Below are positions 27,436 through 36,833 of a DNA stretch of 64,000 nucleotides, piece by piece. Source of the stretch: Roseovarius sp. GTDB taxonomy: Bacteria > Pseudomonadota > Alphaproteobacteria > Rhodobacterales > Rhodobacteraceae. The position numbers were made by a program, and so were the translations under genes. A model generated the notes under the pieces. It saw nothing but the letters and a program-made list of their open reading frames with translations, had not been told where the DNA came from and searched no databases. Position 1 is the first letter of the stretch. Each line of letters starts with the position of its first letter. The stretch spans positions 143,878-207,877 of the forward strand of contig JAJFIA010000019.1 in the NCBI GenBank assembly GCA_021775255.1, written 5' to 3'.

Positions 27436-28047
27436 ATGACCCGAATATTTACCGTTTTCCTGTCGCTGTTGACACTCGCCCTGCTTGGGGCCTGCGCAAA
27501 TGGGCACCCAAACGGCCCGCCGATGGCCACAAGGGCCGAAATTGCAGAACTTGAACAGGGCCTCCTTGATCTTGGCCCCGGCGTGGACCCGGAAGAAGCC
27601 AGCCGCGCCGCGCGTATTGCCTTTGAATACACCTATCAACTGGCCCAGGAATACCAGATCACCGATCCGCCGCTGATCCATAATATCAAGGTTAATCAAG
27701 GCCTGCGCCCGCGCGGGCTGTGCTGGCATTGGGCCGAAGATATGGAGGCCCGCCTGAAGCAGGAAAACTTCAAGACGCTTGAGCTGCACCGCGCCATTGC
27801 CAACGCCGACAGCAAAATTCTGATTGACCACAGCACCGCCATCCTCAGCCGCAAGGGCGATACCATGGAACAGGGCATCGTGATCGACCCCTGGCGCCAG
27901 GGCGGTGTTTTATTCTGGTCGCCGCTGCTCAAGGATACCCGCTATACTTGGGTGCCGCGCATGGTGGTGCTTAACAAACGGGCGATTGAGCAGGGATATA
28001 TCCGAACGGATCCAAGCTCCGAGCCATTACCCGCCACCGGCTCCTGA
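27436..28047 (+). CDS. Lipoprotein of unknown function
   Basis: A 203-residue protein with a lipoprotein signal peptide (MTRIFTVFLSLLTLALLGAC), the Cys of the LLGAC lipobox at position 20 being the expected lipidation site. The mature part is predicted soluble and periplasmic, with conserved-looking HNIKVNQGLRPRGLCWHWAEDM and VIDPWRQGGVLFW segments; the Cys/His/Trp-rich patch might be a binding or active site, but no family is recognised. It follows purB by 153 bp and is convergent with the racemase-like gene, the stops being only two bases apart. Confidence 0.8.
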   Translation: MTRIFTVFLSLLTLALLGACANGHPNGPPMATRAEIAELEQGLLDLGPGVDPEEASRAARIAFEYTYQLAQEYQITDPPLIHNIKVNQGLRPRGLCWHWAEDMEARLKQENFKTLELHRAIANADSKILIDHSTAILSRKGDTMEQGIVIDPWRQGGVLFWSPLLKDTRYTWVPRMVVLNKRAIEQGYIRTDPSSEPLPATGS

Positions 28048-28049
28048 CC

Positions 28050-28796
28050 TCACCCCGGCAATTTCAGGTCATATAAGCGCCCCGGACCCCAGCCCTTTGG
28101 CGCGGCCCCGGCAAGTTGCAGCATATGCCAGATGAGCGCCTGATTTGAGCTGATCACCGGCAGGCCAAGCCGCGCTTCCACCTCTTCAATCACGCCAAAA
28201 CTGCGCAGATTGGTGCAGCTTGCAAACACCGCCTCAACCCCTTTTGCCCGCCCCGCCTTGAGCATCGCCGCGCGGGTCGAGGCCTCGGTGATCCGCGCTA
28301 CCTTGCGATCATCGCTCTCGGCAAAGCTCACCTCGCTCACTACCTCGATGCCATGCTGCGCAAGGTATACGCGCATCGGCCCGGTCACAGAGGCCACATA
28401 GGGCGTCACCAAGGCGATCCTTGTGGTATTGAGCGTCTTTAGGGCCGTGATCACCGCTGTCATCGGGTCGGTCACCGGCACATTGGGATGAAGTTTTTGA
28501 ATGATCTCTTCAATCCGCTTCGGGCCGATCACGGTCGCCCCCGAGGTGCAGCCATAGGCAATCGAATGCAGCCCCTGCGGCAATAATGCGGCGGCCTGTG
28601 GCAGGGCCTCTGCCATCTCCTGTAACACCGAAGGCGTGACATCGGTACGAAACGGAATGCGCGTATGCATCAGATTCACGCCCCTGCCGGCCAATACCTG
28701 CCGGACCTCATATTCCATCGTCTCATCGGTGCTCAGAACAACCAGCCCGGCGCGCAGGCCCGTGCCCGCGCCCTGATCCAGATCATATTCCATCAT
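28050..28796 (-). CDS. Asp/Glu racemase superfamily protein (maleate isomerase type)
   Basis: A 248-residue enzyme with two catalytic cysteines in the superfamily positions: [14 protein letters not shown] near residue 80 and [11 protein letters not shown] near residue 195. The pattern is closest to the maleate cis-trans isomerase, arylmalonate decarboxylase and EutA branch, not to MurI glutamate racemase. The substrate is unknown. The ATG overlaps the stop of anmK (ATGA), so the two are coupled. The link to cell-wall recycling is suggested by that overlap only. Confidence 0.82.
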   Translation of the reverse strand: MMEYDLDQGAGTGLRAGLVVLSTDETMEYEVRQVLAGRGVNLMHTRIPFRTDVTPSVLQEMAEALPQAAALLPQGLHSIAYGCTSGATVIGPKRIEEIIQKLHPNVPVTDPMTAVITALKTLNTTRIALVTPYVASVTGPMRVYLAQHGIEVVSEVSFAESDDRKVARITEASTRAAMLKAGRAKGVEAVFASCTNLRSFGVIEEVEARLGLPVISSNQALIWHMLQLAGAAPKGWGPGRLYDLKLPG

Positions 28797-29893
28797 GCCT
28801 CCTCTGGATGGCTTATCCGGCCGCCGCTCACAGGTTTTCGGGTGCCGGTTGTTGCGGGTGCCGATGTTGGCAGCCCCCGTTTTACCCGTATTGCCAGATA
28901 GGCAAAGGCCTGCGCCTCCAGCATATCGCCATCAAGCCCGACATCCTCAACCGGCCCGATCGGGCATTCAAGGGCTTCTTGCAGCATCGCCATCATCACC
29001 GGATTTTTGCGCCCGCCGCCGGTGACCAGCACACGCTCGGGCGGCACCGGGCAATGCATCATCCCCCGCGATACCGCTGCCGCCGACATGGCGGTCAATG
29101 TGGCGGCTGCATCGGCATCGCTGAGGTCTGCAACCAATTCCGTTGCCGCTTTGAACCCATCCCGATCCAGCGATTTAGGCGGCTTTTGCGTGAAATACGC
29201 CGCTTGCAAAAACTGCGCGACCGCCGCCTTTGAGATTGTCCCAACCCGCGCCAGCGCGCCATCTATATCAAACGCCTGCCCCCGCCGCGCCCGCATCAGA
29301 TCATTCAACGGCGCATTGGCCGGCCCGGTATCAAATGCCAGCAGCGCGCCCGCATCCTCGGGCCGGGCATATCCCGGATCAACCCAGGTGAGATTGCCGA
29401 CACCGCCCAGATTGAGAAACGCCAAAGGCCGCGATGCCCCGATCCATTTGGCACAGGCAAAATGAAAAAACGGCGCCAAAGGCGCACCTTCGCCACCTGT
29501 TGCCACATCCTTTGTGCGAAAATCCCACACCACCGGCAGGCGCAGCCTGCCCGCCAAAGCCGCGCCATCGCCGATCTGATGCGTGCCCCGCCCTTGCGGC
29601 TCATGCGCCAGGGTCTGGCCATGAAACCCGATCAGGTCTGCGCCATTGAAACCCGCCAGAAGCCGGGCATGGACCTGCATTATAATCGTTTCCGCATCAG
29701 CCACATTCTCGCCCGGCCACTTGCCCAATGCCTGTGATAATACTGCCTGCTCAGCGGTTGAATAGCCAAGATAGCCGGTTTCGCCAAAGGCAAAAATCTG
29801 CTCGCCATCGCTTTCCAGCATCGCCGCATCCACGCCGTCAAGTGATGTCCCCGACATCGCGCCAAGCGCCCAACAGCGATTTGCATCCAACAT
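28793..29893 (-). CDS. anmK: Anhydro-N-acetylmuramic acid kinase
   Basis: The start [20 protein letters not shown] follows an AAGGA ribosome site and gives the normal length of 366 residues; the track extension overlaps tyrS. The N-terminal phosphate loop [12 protein letters not shown] is diagnostic, as are [24 protein letters not shown] and [12 protein letters not shown]. It phosphorylates and opens 1,6-anhydroMurNAc during peptidoglycan recycling. It is divergent from tyrS with a 63-bp shared promoter region. Confidence 0.96.
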   Translation of the reverse strand: MLDANRCWALGAMSGTSLDGVDAAMLESDGEQIFAFGETGYLGYSTAEQAVLSQALGKWPGENVADAETIIMQVHARLLAGFNGADLIGFHGQTLAHEPQGRGTHQIGDGAALAGRLRLPVVWDFRTKDVATGGEGAPLAPFFHFACAKWIGASRPLAFLNLGGVGNLTWVDPGYARPEDAGALLAFDTGPANAPLNDLMRARRGQAFDIDGALARVGTISKAAVAQFLQAAYFTQKPPKSLDRDGFKAATELVADLSDADAAATLTAMSAAAVSRGMMHCPVPPERVLVTGGGRKNPVMMAMLQEALECPIGPVEDVGLDGDMLEAQAFAYLAIRVKRGLPTSAPATTGTRKPVSGGRISHPEEA

Positions 29894-29956
29894 GGCCTTT
29901 TCCTTCGGCAATTCCCTCCCTATACATGCCGCGCAATGCACGTTTGGACAAGCCAT

Positions 29957-31207
29957 ATGAACTACCACCCTAAATCCGACTTCCTGAATGTCATGATGAC
30001 CCGCGGCTTTCTGGCCGATTGCACCGATTATCAGGGGCTGGATGAGGCATTGATGAACGGTGTTGTCCCCGCCTATATCGGCTTTGATGCCACCGCCAAA
30101 TCCCTGCATGTCGGCTCGCTCATCCAGATCATGATGCTGCGCTGGCTGCAAAAAACCGGCCATAAACCGATCACCCTGATGGGCGGCGGCACCACCAAGG
30201 TCGGCGATCCCTCATTCCGCGCGGATGAGCGCCCGCTTCTGAGCGCGCAGGCGATTGATGAAAACATAGACGGCATCAAACAGGTTTTTGCCGCCTATAT
30301 CGCATATGATGACGGCCCCAATGGTGCCTTGATGATCAACAATGCCGAATGGCTCGATGATCTCAATTACCTCGATTTCCTGCGCGATATTGGCCGGCAT
30401 TTCTCCGTCAACCGGATGCTGGCGTTTGAATCGGTGAAATCCCGGCTTGACCGCGAGCAATCGCTCAGCTTCCTTGAATTCAACTACATGATCCTGCAGG
30501 CCTATGATTTTCTTGAGCTGAACCGGCGCTATGGCTGTGTCTTGCAAATGGGCGGCTCGGATCAATGGGGCAATATTGTCAACGGGATTGATCTTACCCG
30601 CCGGGTGCTCGACCATGAGATTTACGGGCTTACCTCACCCTTGCTGACCACATCCGATGGCAAGAAAATGGGCAAATCGCTGGAGGGGGCGATCTGGCTC
30701 AATGCCGACATGTGCGCGCCCTATGCCTTCTGGCAATTCTGGCGCAACACCACGGACGCTGATACCGCGCGCTTCCTGAAACTGTACACCGAACTGCCGG
30801 TTGAGGAATGTGATCGCCTTGGCGCTTTGCAGGGGTCCGAGATCAACGCGGCGAAAATCATCCTCGCCAATGAGGTGACAACCCTGCTGCACGGGACCGA
30901 TGCCGCCGCCGCCGCAGAGGCCACCGCCCGAGAAGTGTTTGAAAAAGGCGGTGTCGGGGATGATCTGCCAACCATCAGCCTGACCAATGCCGAATTGGGC
31001 GATGGCATATCCATCGTGCAACTGATCGTGAAATCTGGCCTTGCAAAATCCGGCAAGGAGGCCAAGCGCCTGATCGCGGAAAACGGCGCGCGGCTGGATG
31101 ACGCGCCATTAACCGATGCCGGTCTGATGATTGATGCCGCTGCTCTGGCCACCCCGATAAAACTCAGCGCCGGGAAAAAGCGCCACGCTTTGATTAAGCT
31201 CACGTAA
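29957..31207 (+). CDS. tyrS: Tyrosyl-tRNA synthetase
   Basis: Starting at [14 protein letters not shown] gives 416 residues; the track start seven codons earlier is less likely. The class I motifs are present as [11 protein letters not shown] (HIGH equivalent) near residue 48 and KKMGKS (KMSKS equivalent) near residue 236. The Tyr-binding region [12 protein letters not shown] and [11 protein letters not shown] are intact, and a C-terminal S4 RNA-binding domain follows ([18 protein letters not shown]). It charges tRNA-Tyr with tyrosine. Confidence 0.98.
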   Translation: MNYHPKSDFLNVMMTRGFLADCTDYQGLDEALMNGVVPAYIGFDATAKSLHVGSLIQIMMLRWLQKTGHKPITLMGGGTTKVGDPSFRADERPLLSAQAIDENIDGIKQVFAAYIAYDDGPNGALMINNAEWLDDLNYLDFLRDIGRHFSVNRMLAFESVKSRLDREQSLSFLEFNYMILQAYDFLELNRRYGCVLQMGGSDQWGNIVNGIDLTRRVLDHEIYGLTSPLLTTSDGKKMGKSLEGAIWLNADMCAPYAFWQFWRNTTDADTARFLKLYTELPVEECDRLGALQGSEINAAKIILANEVTTLLHGTDAAAAAEATAREVFEKGGVGDDLPTISLTNAELGDGISIVQLIVKSGLAKSGKEAKRLIAENGARLDDAPLTDAGLMIDAAALATPIKLSAGKKRHALIKLT

Positions 31208-31242
31208 ACGAGGCAGCCGGTAACGGCTGACGAGTGGCGCAG

Positions 31243-32358
31243 CTACCCCCTGGCATTTAACGCGCCTTGCAAAACACCGCGCACCATTTCCGGGTCTACA
31301 TCCGAGGTCACAAACGCATCGCCAATGCCGCGCACCAGCACATAACTCAGCACCCCGCCCATCATCTTTTTGTCCTGCGCCATGATCCGCATCAGGGCCT
31401 CTGCATCCGGCAAATCCCCTGCAATATCAGATAGATCAACCTTCATCCCCATCTCACGCAAATGCGCCCGAACCCGGCTTGGCTCTTCCTGAGAACAAAG
31501 CCCCATGCGCGCCGACAGCTCAAACGCCAGCGCGCATCCAATGGCCACCCCTTCGCCGTGCAGCAAGCGATCAGAATAGCCTGTCGCGGCCTCCAAAGCA
31601 TGGCAGAATGTATGGCCCAGATTCAATAACGCGCGATCCCCATGCTCTTTTTCGTCGCGCTCGACAATATCGGCCTTCATCTCAACCGAGCGCTTTACGA
31701 TTGCAATCCGCGCCGCCATATCCCCCTCCGCCGCGCGGGATGCATTGCCTTCAAGCCATTGGAAAAAATCAGAATTTCCCAGCAGGCTATATTTCACAAC
31801 CTCGCCATACCCGGCCAGATAATCGCGTTTTGTCAGGGTGCCCAGCACATCGGTATCCGCCAAAACAAGGCTGGGCTGATGAAATGACCCAATCAGGTTC
31901 TTGCCCTGCGGCGCGTTGATCCCGGTCTTGCCCCCGACCGAGCTATCGACCTGCGCCAGCAGGCTTGTGGGGATCTGCACAAACCGGATACCGCGCCGCA
32001 AAACCGCCGCGGCAAACCCGGCGAGATCCCCGATCACACCGCCGCCAAAGGCAATCAACACATCACTGCGCTCGATCCTTTCCTCCAGAAGCCACTCGAC
32101 CGCGCGTTCAAAATGCGGCCAGGATTTGGTTGCCTCGCCTGCGGGAAGCATGAGCGATGAAAGCGTAATATCATTTGAATTCAGCCCCTTACGCAGGGTT
32201 TCAAGATGCAGCCGACCGACATTTTCATCCGTTATCACCGCCACATGCGGCCGCTTGAGCAAAGGCGCAATCAGCGCCCCCGCCTGCGCCAGAAGGCCGG
32301 GGCCTATCGTTATATCATAGGCGCGGGCACCAAGGCCCACATGCACAGTTTCATTCAT
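31243..32358 (-). CDS. aroB: 3-dehydroquinate synthase
   Basis: A 371-residue NAD- and zinc-dependent enzyme that cyclises DAHP to 3-dehydroquinate, the second step of the shikimate pathway. The NAD-binding segment IAFGGGVIGDLAGFAAA, the VDSSVGGKTGIN loop and the metal ligands in GHTFCHALE and LHGEGVAIG are intact. Its start overlaps the stop of aroK by 4 bp, giving the common aroKB unit. Confidence 0.98.
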   Translation of the reverse strand: MNETVHVGLGARAYDITIGPGLLAQAGALIAPLLKRPHVAVITDENVGRLHLETLRKGLNSNDITLSSLMLPAGEATKSWPHFERAVEWLLEERIERSDVLIAFGGGVIGDLAGFAAAVLRRGIRFVQIPTSLLAQVDSSVGGKTGINAPQGKNLIGSFHQPSLVLADTDVLGTLTKRDYLAGYGEVVKYSLLGNSDFFQWLEGNASRAAEGDMAARIAIVKRSVEMKADIVERDEKEHGDRALLNLGHTFCHALEAATGYSDRLLHGEGVAIGCALAFELSARMGLCSQEEPSRVRAHLREMGMKVDLSDIAGDLPDAEALMRIMAQDKKMMGGVLSYVLVRGIGDAFVTSDVDPEMVRGVLQGALNARG

Positions 32359-32936
32359 TTTGCACCCTCCAGAACGTCCTTCCGGGCCAGCAGCGCCTGC
32401 AATACATGGCCGGTCATGTCTTCGATTGAATATTCCGGTTTTGCCACCACTTTCAGATCGGCCAGCCGGTAAATCGGCACCCGTTGTTCATAAAGCTCCC
32501 GCAAAGTTTCCCTTGGGTTGGTCGTGTGCAGTAAGGGTCTGGTATCTTTATGTTTTACCCGGTTCCACAAAATATCAAAATCTACATCCAGCCAGAGGGA
32601 AACGCCTTTTTTACTGATCAAAAGCCGATTCTTTTCCGCCAGAAAAGCGCCGCCCCCGGTGGATAGAATGCCGTGCTCACATTCCAGCAGCCGGTCAATC
32701 ACTTCGCTTTCGCGATCCCTGAAAAACGCCTCGCCATCGCGTTCAAAAATCTCGGCTATGCTCATGTTGGCGGCTTTTTCAATCTCGGCATCGGAATCCA
32801 GAAATGACACAGCCAAACGCGCCGCCAAGGCCCGTCCAATCGCGGTTTTGCCTGCCCCCATCATGCCCACAAGCACAACGGTTTTTTTCAATTTCCAACT
32901 CCCGGATGCAGCCACGCCTCGGCGCTCCCCTGCCAT
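32355..32936 (-). CDS. aroK: Shikimate kinase
   Basis: A P-loop kinase with the Walker A motif GMMGAGKTAIGRALA near the N-terminus, the shikimate-binding FLDSDAEIEK and FFRDRESEVI, the GGGAF glycine loop and the lid RPLLHTTNPRETL. It phosphorylates shikimate at the 3-hydroxyl. The first ATG gives 193 residues; a TTG further in, behind GGGAG and reading LKKTVVLVG, is also possible, and the track start is a TTG further out. It forms an operon with aroB. Confidence 0.96.
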   Translation of the reverse strand: MAGERRGVAASGSWKLKKTVVLVGMMGAGKTAIGRALAARLAVSFLDSDAEIEKAANMSIAEIFERDGEAFFRDRESEVIDRLLECEHGILSTGGGAFLAEKNRLLISKKGVSLWLDVDFDILWNRVKHKDTRPLLHTTNPRETLRELYEQRVPIYRLADLKVVAKPEYSIEDMTGHVLQALLARKDVLEGAK

Positions 32937-33026
32937 ATTACCAAATTTATCACTGAATGACGTGATCTTGGGCAAAAGGCCAGTTATATGTTATAAGAAA
33001 ACCAAACGAACACAGGCCATATAATC

Positions 33027-33176
33027 ATGTTTCGCATCATCAAGTGGTTGTTTTATCTTGCTATTCTGGCATTTATTGCCCTTGTTGCCTATGCCTATAT
33101 CGGCCCGTTTTTCGGGGCAGATTTCACGCCCCCCCAATCAGAGATACGCCAGGAAATAATACTTGAAACTGATTAG
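33027..33176 (+). CDS. Small single-TM membrane protein (missed by the ORF track)
   Basis: A 49-codon ORF (MFRIIKWLFYLAILAFIALV...) with one strong transmembrane helix at residues 5-25 after a short positively charged start, then a 20-residue hydrophilic tail. Its stop lies 14 bp inside the next gene, whose start TTG overlaps its last codons, suggesting coupling. The N-in topology follows from the Arg and Lys. The pattern fits a real small membrane protein. I do not recognise a family. Confidence 0.65.
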   Translation: MFRIIKWLFYLAILAFIALVAYAYIGPFFGADFTPPQSEIRQEIILETD

Positions 33177-34695
33177 CACCCCGTTAGCCCTGTTTTGCAT
33201 CGGCACATCCTGCCTGGCCGAGCAACCATTATCCGCCATCGACTGGCTGAACGATGTGGTCACCCTGCCCGCCGTTCAGCCAAATCCGTATTTCACCGGC
33301 GTTCCGCCCATCAATGGCGAAACAAAGCCCGAGCGCATTCTGATAGAGCCCTTGGGGGATGCCATACCTGATTCAGTTGGCCTGTTGCCTTCCTCCGTAA
33401 CCTCCCTGCCTGAAAACCTATGGCAAAACAGCACAACTGCCGATCTGACGGCGTTACTTGCCCGCATCCCAAACGATACCCTGCCTGCGATCCAGACATT
33501 GTATTACAGCCTGCTTCTGGCCGAGGCTGAAGCGCCAATAAATTCCGGCCCCAGGGCTGATTTTCTCAAAGCCCGGATCACGGCCTTGGTTGAATTTGGC
33601 GCTGTTGAGCCTGCGCTGGCCCTGCTGCAACGCGCGGGATCAGCAAATAAACCGCTTTTTGATCAATGGTTTATGCTTTCATTGCTCAGCGGTGATGAAA
33701 GTCCGGCCTGTGCGGTTTTGCATGATCAGCCCGATCTGAGCCAAAGCTATCCTTCACGCATTTTTTGTTCCGCGCGGGCCGGAGATTGGCCCATGGCCGC
33801 CCTGACCTATGACAGCGCCAACGCCCTGAACCTGCTGACAAAGGCCGAGGCGGAATTGCTGGCGCAGTTTCTTGATCCTGAAACCATTGAAACAGAAACC
33901 CTTCCGGCCCCGCCACACCCGATGACCCCGCTGATTTTTCGGCTTTATGAAGCGGCCGGCGCACCCCTGCCCACAAGAGGCCTGCCGCGCGCCTATGCCA
34001 TGGCGGATTTGGGCAATACCAGCGGCTGGAAGGCCAGGATTGAAGCGGCTGAGCGGCTGACCCGCTCGGGCGCGGTGGCCCCTAACCGGTTGATCGGGCT
34101 TTATACCAGCCGGAAACCGGCGGCATCAGGTGGCGTCTGGGATCGGGTCGCGGCGGTGCAGCGCTTTGATAAGGCTCTGGTGGCGGGCAAGGCGGATGAT
34201 GTGGCCGCAACCCTGCCCAAAGCCTGGGAAATGATGCGCAGTCAGGGCCTTGAAGTGGCCTTTGCGCAACTGTTTTCATCACAGCTTCAGGCGTTTGACC
34301 TGCCCAGAGAATACCGCCCGCTAACCTTGCGAATTGGCCTTTTATCACCCGCTTACAAAACTGATACCGATAAATATACCGCCAGCGACAGCGATGAAAA
34401 TTTCATGCTGCATCTGGCGCGGGGCACCCCTGACATACAACTTGCAACAACGGATTTGCAAACCGCCATTGCCATCGCTTTTGCCGCCAAAGGCCCGGCG
34501 CGTGACCATGAAATGCTGTTGCAAAATGGCAAGGTTGGTCAGGCCATCCTGAGTGCTGCAATCGGGCTTGATCAGGCATCATCGGGAAATCTGGCGGGCA
34601 CGACCGCGTCGCTTGCCACGTTACGCGCTGTCGGGCTGGAGGATACCGCGCGCCGGGCGGCCTTGCAGCTTTTGATCCTTGAGCTGTTCAATTGA
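33163..34695 (+). CDS. Secreted protein of unknown function, upstream of xerD
   Basis: A 510-residue protein starting at TTG (AGGAAA upstream) with a signal peptide (MKLISTPLALFCIGTSCLA). The mature part is Ala- and Leu-rich and mostly helical, with segments such as LALLQRAGSANKPLFDQW and AALTYDSANALNLL resembling helical repeats of the TPR/SEL1 type, though no clean repeat is seen. Predicted location is the periplasm. It overlaps the small membrane gene upstream and xerD downstream by 4 bp, making a three-gene unit. Confidence 0.75.
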   Translation: MKLISTPLALFCIGTSCLAEQPLSAIDWLNDVVTLPAVQPNPYFTGVPPINGETKPERILIEPLGDAIPDSVGLLPSSVTSLPENLWQNSTTADLTALLARIPNDTLPAIQTLYYSLLLAEAEAPINSGPRADFLKARITALVEFGAVEPALALLQRAGSANKPLFDQWFMLSLLSGDESPACAVLHDQPDLSQSYPSRIFCSARAGDWPMAALTYDSANALNLLTKAEAELLAQFLDPETIETETLPAPPHPMTPLIFRLYEAAGAPLPTRGLPRAYAMADLGNTSGWKARIEAAERLTRSGAVAPNRLIGLYTSRKPAASGGVWDRVAAVQRFDKALVAGKADDVAATLPKAWEMMRSQGLEVAFAQLFSSQLQAFDLPREYRPLTLRIGLLSPAYKTDTDKYTASDSDENFMLHLARGTPDIQLATTDLQTAIAIAFAAKGPARDHEMLLQNGKVGQAILSAAIGLDQASSGNLAGTTASLATLRAVGLEDTARRAALQLLILELFN

Positions 34696-35651
34696 GCGGC
34701 GGGGTATCCATCGAATTGTTTCTTGAGGCGCAGGCCGCCGAGCTTGGCGCTGCGGATAACACACTTGCGGCCTATGCCAGGGATTTATCCGATTTCAAGG
34801 CTTGGCTGCCGACCACGCTTGATGAGGCCAGCCAAGGGGATGTGGAAAATTATCTGGTGCATTGCACGGCGCAGGGCCTTGCCAATTCCACCCGTGCGCG
34901 GCGGCTGTCGGCAATCAAACAGCTTTACCGCTTTGCCTTTGAAGAGCGTCTGCGCGCGGATAATCCGGCAATCAAGATAAAAGGCCCCGGACGGGCGCGC
35001 AAACTGCCGCAAACCCTTACTCCCGACGAGGTGGACAGCCTGCTGGATGCCGCGCAGAACACCGGCCGTTCCAAGGCGGATCGCTGCCGCAATACCTGCC
35101 TTATGGCGCTGCTTTACGCCACCGGCATGCGGGTAACCGAGCTGGTATCATTGCCGGTTGCGGCGGCGCGGGGCAATCCTCAGATGCTGTTGGTGAAGGG
35201 CAAGGGCGGCAAGGAACGCATGACCCCGCTATCCCCACCGGCGCGCAAAGCATTGGCCGCATGGCTGGTGATGCGCGATATGTCCGAGGATGCCGCCAAG
35301 GCCAAAGGGCGGCCCGGATCGGCCTATCTGTTTCCTTCAACCGGCAAACTCGGCCACCTGACCCGCCACAGATTTTACATGCTGATCAAGGAGTTGGCCG
35401 TAAATGCCGGGATCTCTCCGCAAAAAGTAACGCCGCACAGGCTGCGCCATGCCTTTGCCACGCATCTGCTGGCCAATGGCGCCGATCTGCGGGTTATCCA
35501 GACATTGCTTGGCCATGCCGACATCGCCACCACCGAGATTTATACCCATGTGCTTGAGGATCGCCTGAAAGATCTGGTGCAGGAGCATCACCCGCTGGCA
35601 AGCACCGCGCGGCGCAAGACAGGCGGCAGCACATCCTCCGGCGGGCAATAG
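34692..35651 (+). CDS. xerD: Tyrosine recombinase XerD
   Basis: A 319-residue site-specific recombinase that, with XerC, resolves chromosome dimers at dif under FtsK control. The N-terminal SAM-like DNA-binding domain (residues 5-90, NTLAAYARDLSDF) precedes the catalytic domain with Arg in YATGMRVTELVSL, Lys in VKGKGGKERM, the HRLRHAFATHLL box, His in LGHADIATTEIYTH and the nucleophile Tyr of that last motif. A TTG start overlaps the previous stop. The C-terminal tail (TARRKTGGSTSSGGQ) is slightly longer than usual. It is chromosomal housekeeping, not a sign of an integrated element. Confidence 0.92.
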   Translation: MSGGVSIELFLEAQAAELGAADNTLAAYARDLSDFKAWLPTTLDEASQGDVENYLVHCTAQGLANSTRARRLSAIKQLYRFAFEERLRADNPAIKIKGPGRARKLPQTLTPDEVDSLLDAAQNTGRSKADRCRNTCLMALLYATGMRVTELVSLPVAAARGNPQMLLVKGKGGKERMTPLSPPARKALAAWLVMRDMSEDAAKAKGRPGSAYLFPSTGKLGHLTRHRFYMLIKELAVNAGISPQKVTPHRLRHAFATHLLANGADLRVIQTLLGHADIATTEIYTHVLEDRLKDLVQEHHPLASTARRKTGGSTSSGGQ

Positions 35652-35829
35652 CCCGAGCCACGCGCCCCAATGCTGAGGGTTTCACTGCGTTCCGCCTTAA
35701 CCCTGTCCCTGGTTCAAGGTGGACCGCTTTAGGGGGAAATTTCAGGGGGGTGCGGGAGTTGCAAATTCTGCCCTGTAGAGCCTGGCGGAACATGCGCCTC
35801 ATATCGCCCGTGTCGCAAGCGCCACGGGC

Positions 35830-35859
35830 AGCGCCCGACCGCCCCCATGGGCGGGCGCT
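35830..35859. repeat. GC-rich hairpin
   Basis: AGCGCCCG and CGGGCGCT form an 8-bp perfect stem around a 14-base GC-rich interior. The element could terminate xerD transcription or be a dispersed repeat; compare 15433-15462. Confidence 0.5.
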
Positions 35860-35902
35860 TCGCTTCCGCCCGCGATCAGGCGCTGCCCTTGCGGTTGTTC
35901 TG

Positions 35903-35975
35903 TAGGGTGGGTGATTTCACCCACCGTTGCGTGAAAGGGTATGGTTCGGATGGTGCATACGAGCATGCACCCTAC
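35903..35975. repeat. Compound palindromic element
   Basis: Outer arms GTAGGGT (35903-35909, last base imperfect) and ACCCTAC (35969-35975) enclose two hairpins: GGTGGGTGA-TT-TCACCCACC (35906-35925) and GGTGCAT-N6-ATGCACC (35952-35971). A related string, GTAGGGTGGGTGTAACCCACGC, occurs at 59114-59135. This resembles the short mobile palindromic repeats (REP/BIME-like) found between genes. Confidence 0.6.
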
Positions 35976-36041
35976 GCTTGCTAAGAGTGGCATACGGCTT
36001 CATCAATCTTGCCCATAGTGCTTACGGCCCGGCGTGAAGGG

Positions 36042-36809
36042 TCATAAAAAGGAGCGTGCAATGGTCAGAAAAAGATCAACATTTGGAAGGAAAAATAGAA
36101 TATATCCAACCACTGCGAAAAGTAGCGCGACAGCTAATCCAATTTTGTTATGAGCAGAAAATTCATCATATCTGTCGATCAAAATGGACCTCAGAACATC
36201 CTCGTGACGACTTTTTGCATTTGAGTAGCCAACGTGATCTCGGTCTCTTCGTTTTTGATCATCATCCATTCCATCGGTGCGACCACTACTAGACCAGCGA
36301 GCATCGTCCGAAAATGCCTCCCATTCATCGTCATAGTATTTGCCATAAAGCGTACGATGTCCGTTTTCCCTTATGTCACCGTGTAATCGGTGGAAATCGT
36401 AATACGTAAACTCATTCAACCCATGATTTACCCAAGCATTTTGACTAGGGCCAAATCGAATGGAAGATGGGCGTCGCAAAAGAAAGATTACGCGCCCAGC
36501 CGCGATAAAAATCAGACCAAAATAAATCATGGCCAATTTAGAACGCGTATCAATGCCAATCACGGAAGAATAATTGCTCGTTATCACTCCAAAACCGAAA
36601 TCGTTAAGGAGAAAGTCATTCAAGTAAAGTAAGTACCCTGCTGCGGAAGCCAGAATAGAGGCTTTCGATAGGTTGTTGTTGAAAATCCAGTAATAACTGG
36701 ACCATGAAAAATTGTATACTCGCCAATAAAGCCACGGAGTTCGTCTGCTGAGAAACGTTGGGTTCTCAAGTGATTTTAGTGCTGACCTAATTTGAAATTT
36801 ATGACCCAT
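36042..36809 (-). CDS. AT-rich orphan membrane protein of unknown function
   Basis: A 255-residue protein unlike its neighbours in composition: AT-rich, with codons such as ATA, AAT and TTA that are rare elsewhere in the window. Hydrophobic segments lie near residues 46-64, 88-111 and 228-250. Between them is a long charged cytoplasmic-looking stretch (residues 115-215) with HRLHGDIRENGHRTLYGKYYDDE and many Asp, Arg and Ser. The organisation, TM pair then soluble domain then TM, has no family I recognise. It lies alone behind a repeat-rich spacer, next to parE. Composition and position suggest horizontal acquisition; function is unknown. Confidence 0.65.
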   Translation of the reverse strand: MGHKFQIRSALKSLENPTFLSRRTPWLYWRVYNFSWSSYYWIFNNNLSKASILASAAGYLLYLNDFLLNDFGFGVITSNYSSVIGIDTRSKLAMIYFGLIFIAAGRVIFLLRRPSSIRFGPSQNAWVNHGLNEFTYYDFHRLHGDIRENGHRTLYGKYYDDEWEAFSDDARWSSSGRTDGMDDDQKRRDRDHVGYSNAKSRHEDVLRSILIDRYDEFSAHNKIGLAVALLFAVVGYILFFLPNVDLFLTIARSFL

Positions 36810-36833
36810 ATATATTAGATTTCTCTTTTAATT

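Larger units (their letters stand above)
35652..36041. other. Repeat-rich intergenic region
   Basis: A 390-bp spacer between xerD and the AT-rich membrane gene. It contains a GC-rich hairpin (35830-35859) and a compound palindromic element (35903-35975). No ORF or RNA gene is supported. Such a spacer next to a gene of foreign composition fits an insertion hot spot. Confidence 0.6.

Noticed and set aside
34692-35651. xerD as an integrase of a mobile element
   Set aside because: Length, order of motifs and operon with unrelated chromosomal genes fit the housekeeping recombinase; no attachment repeats are nearby.
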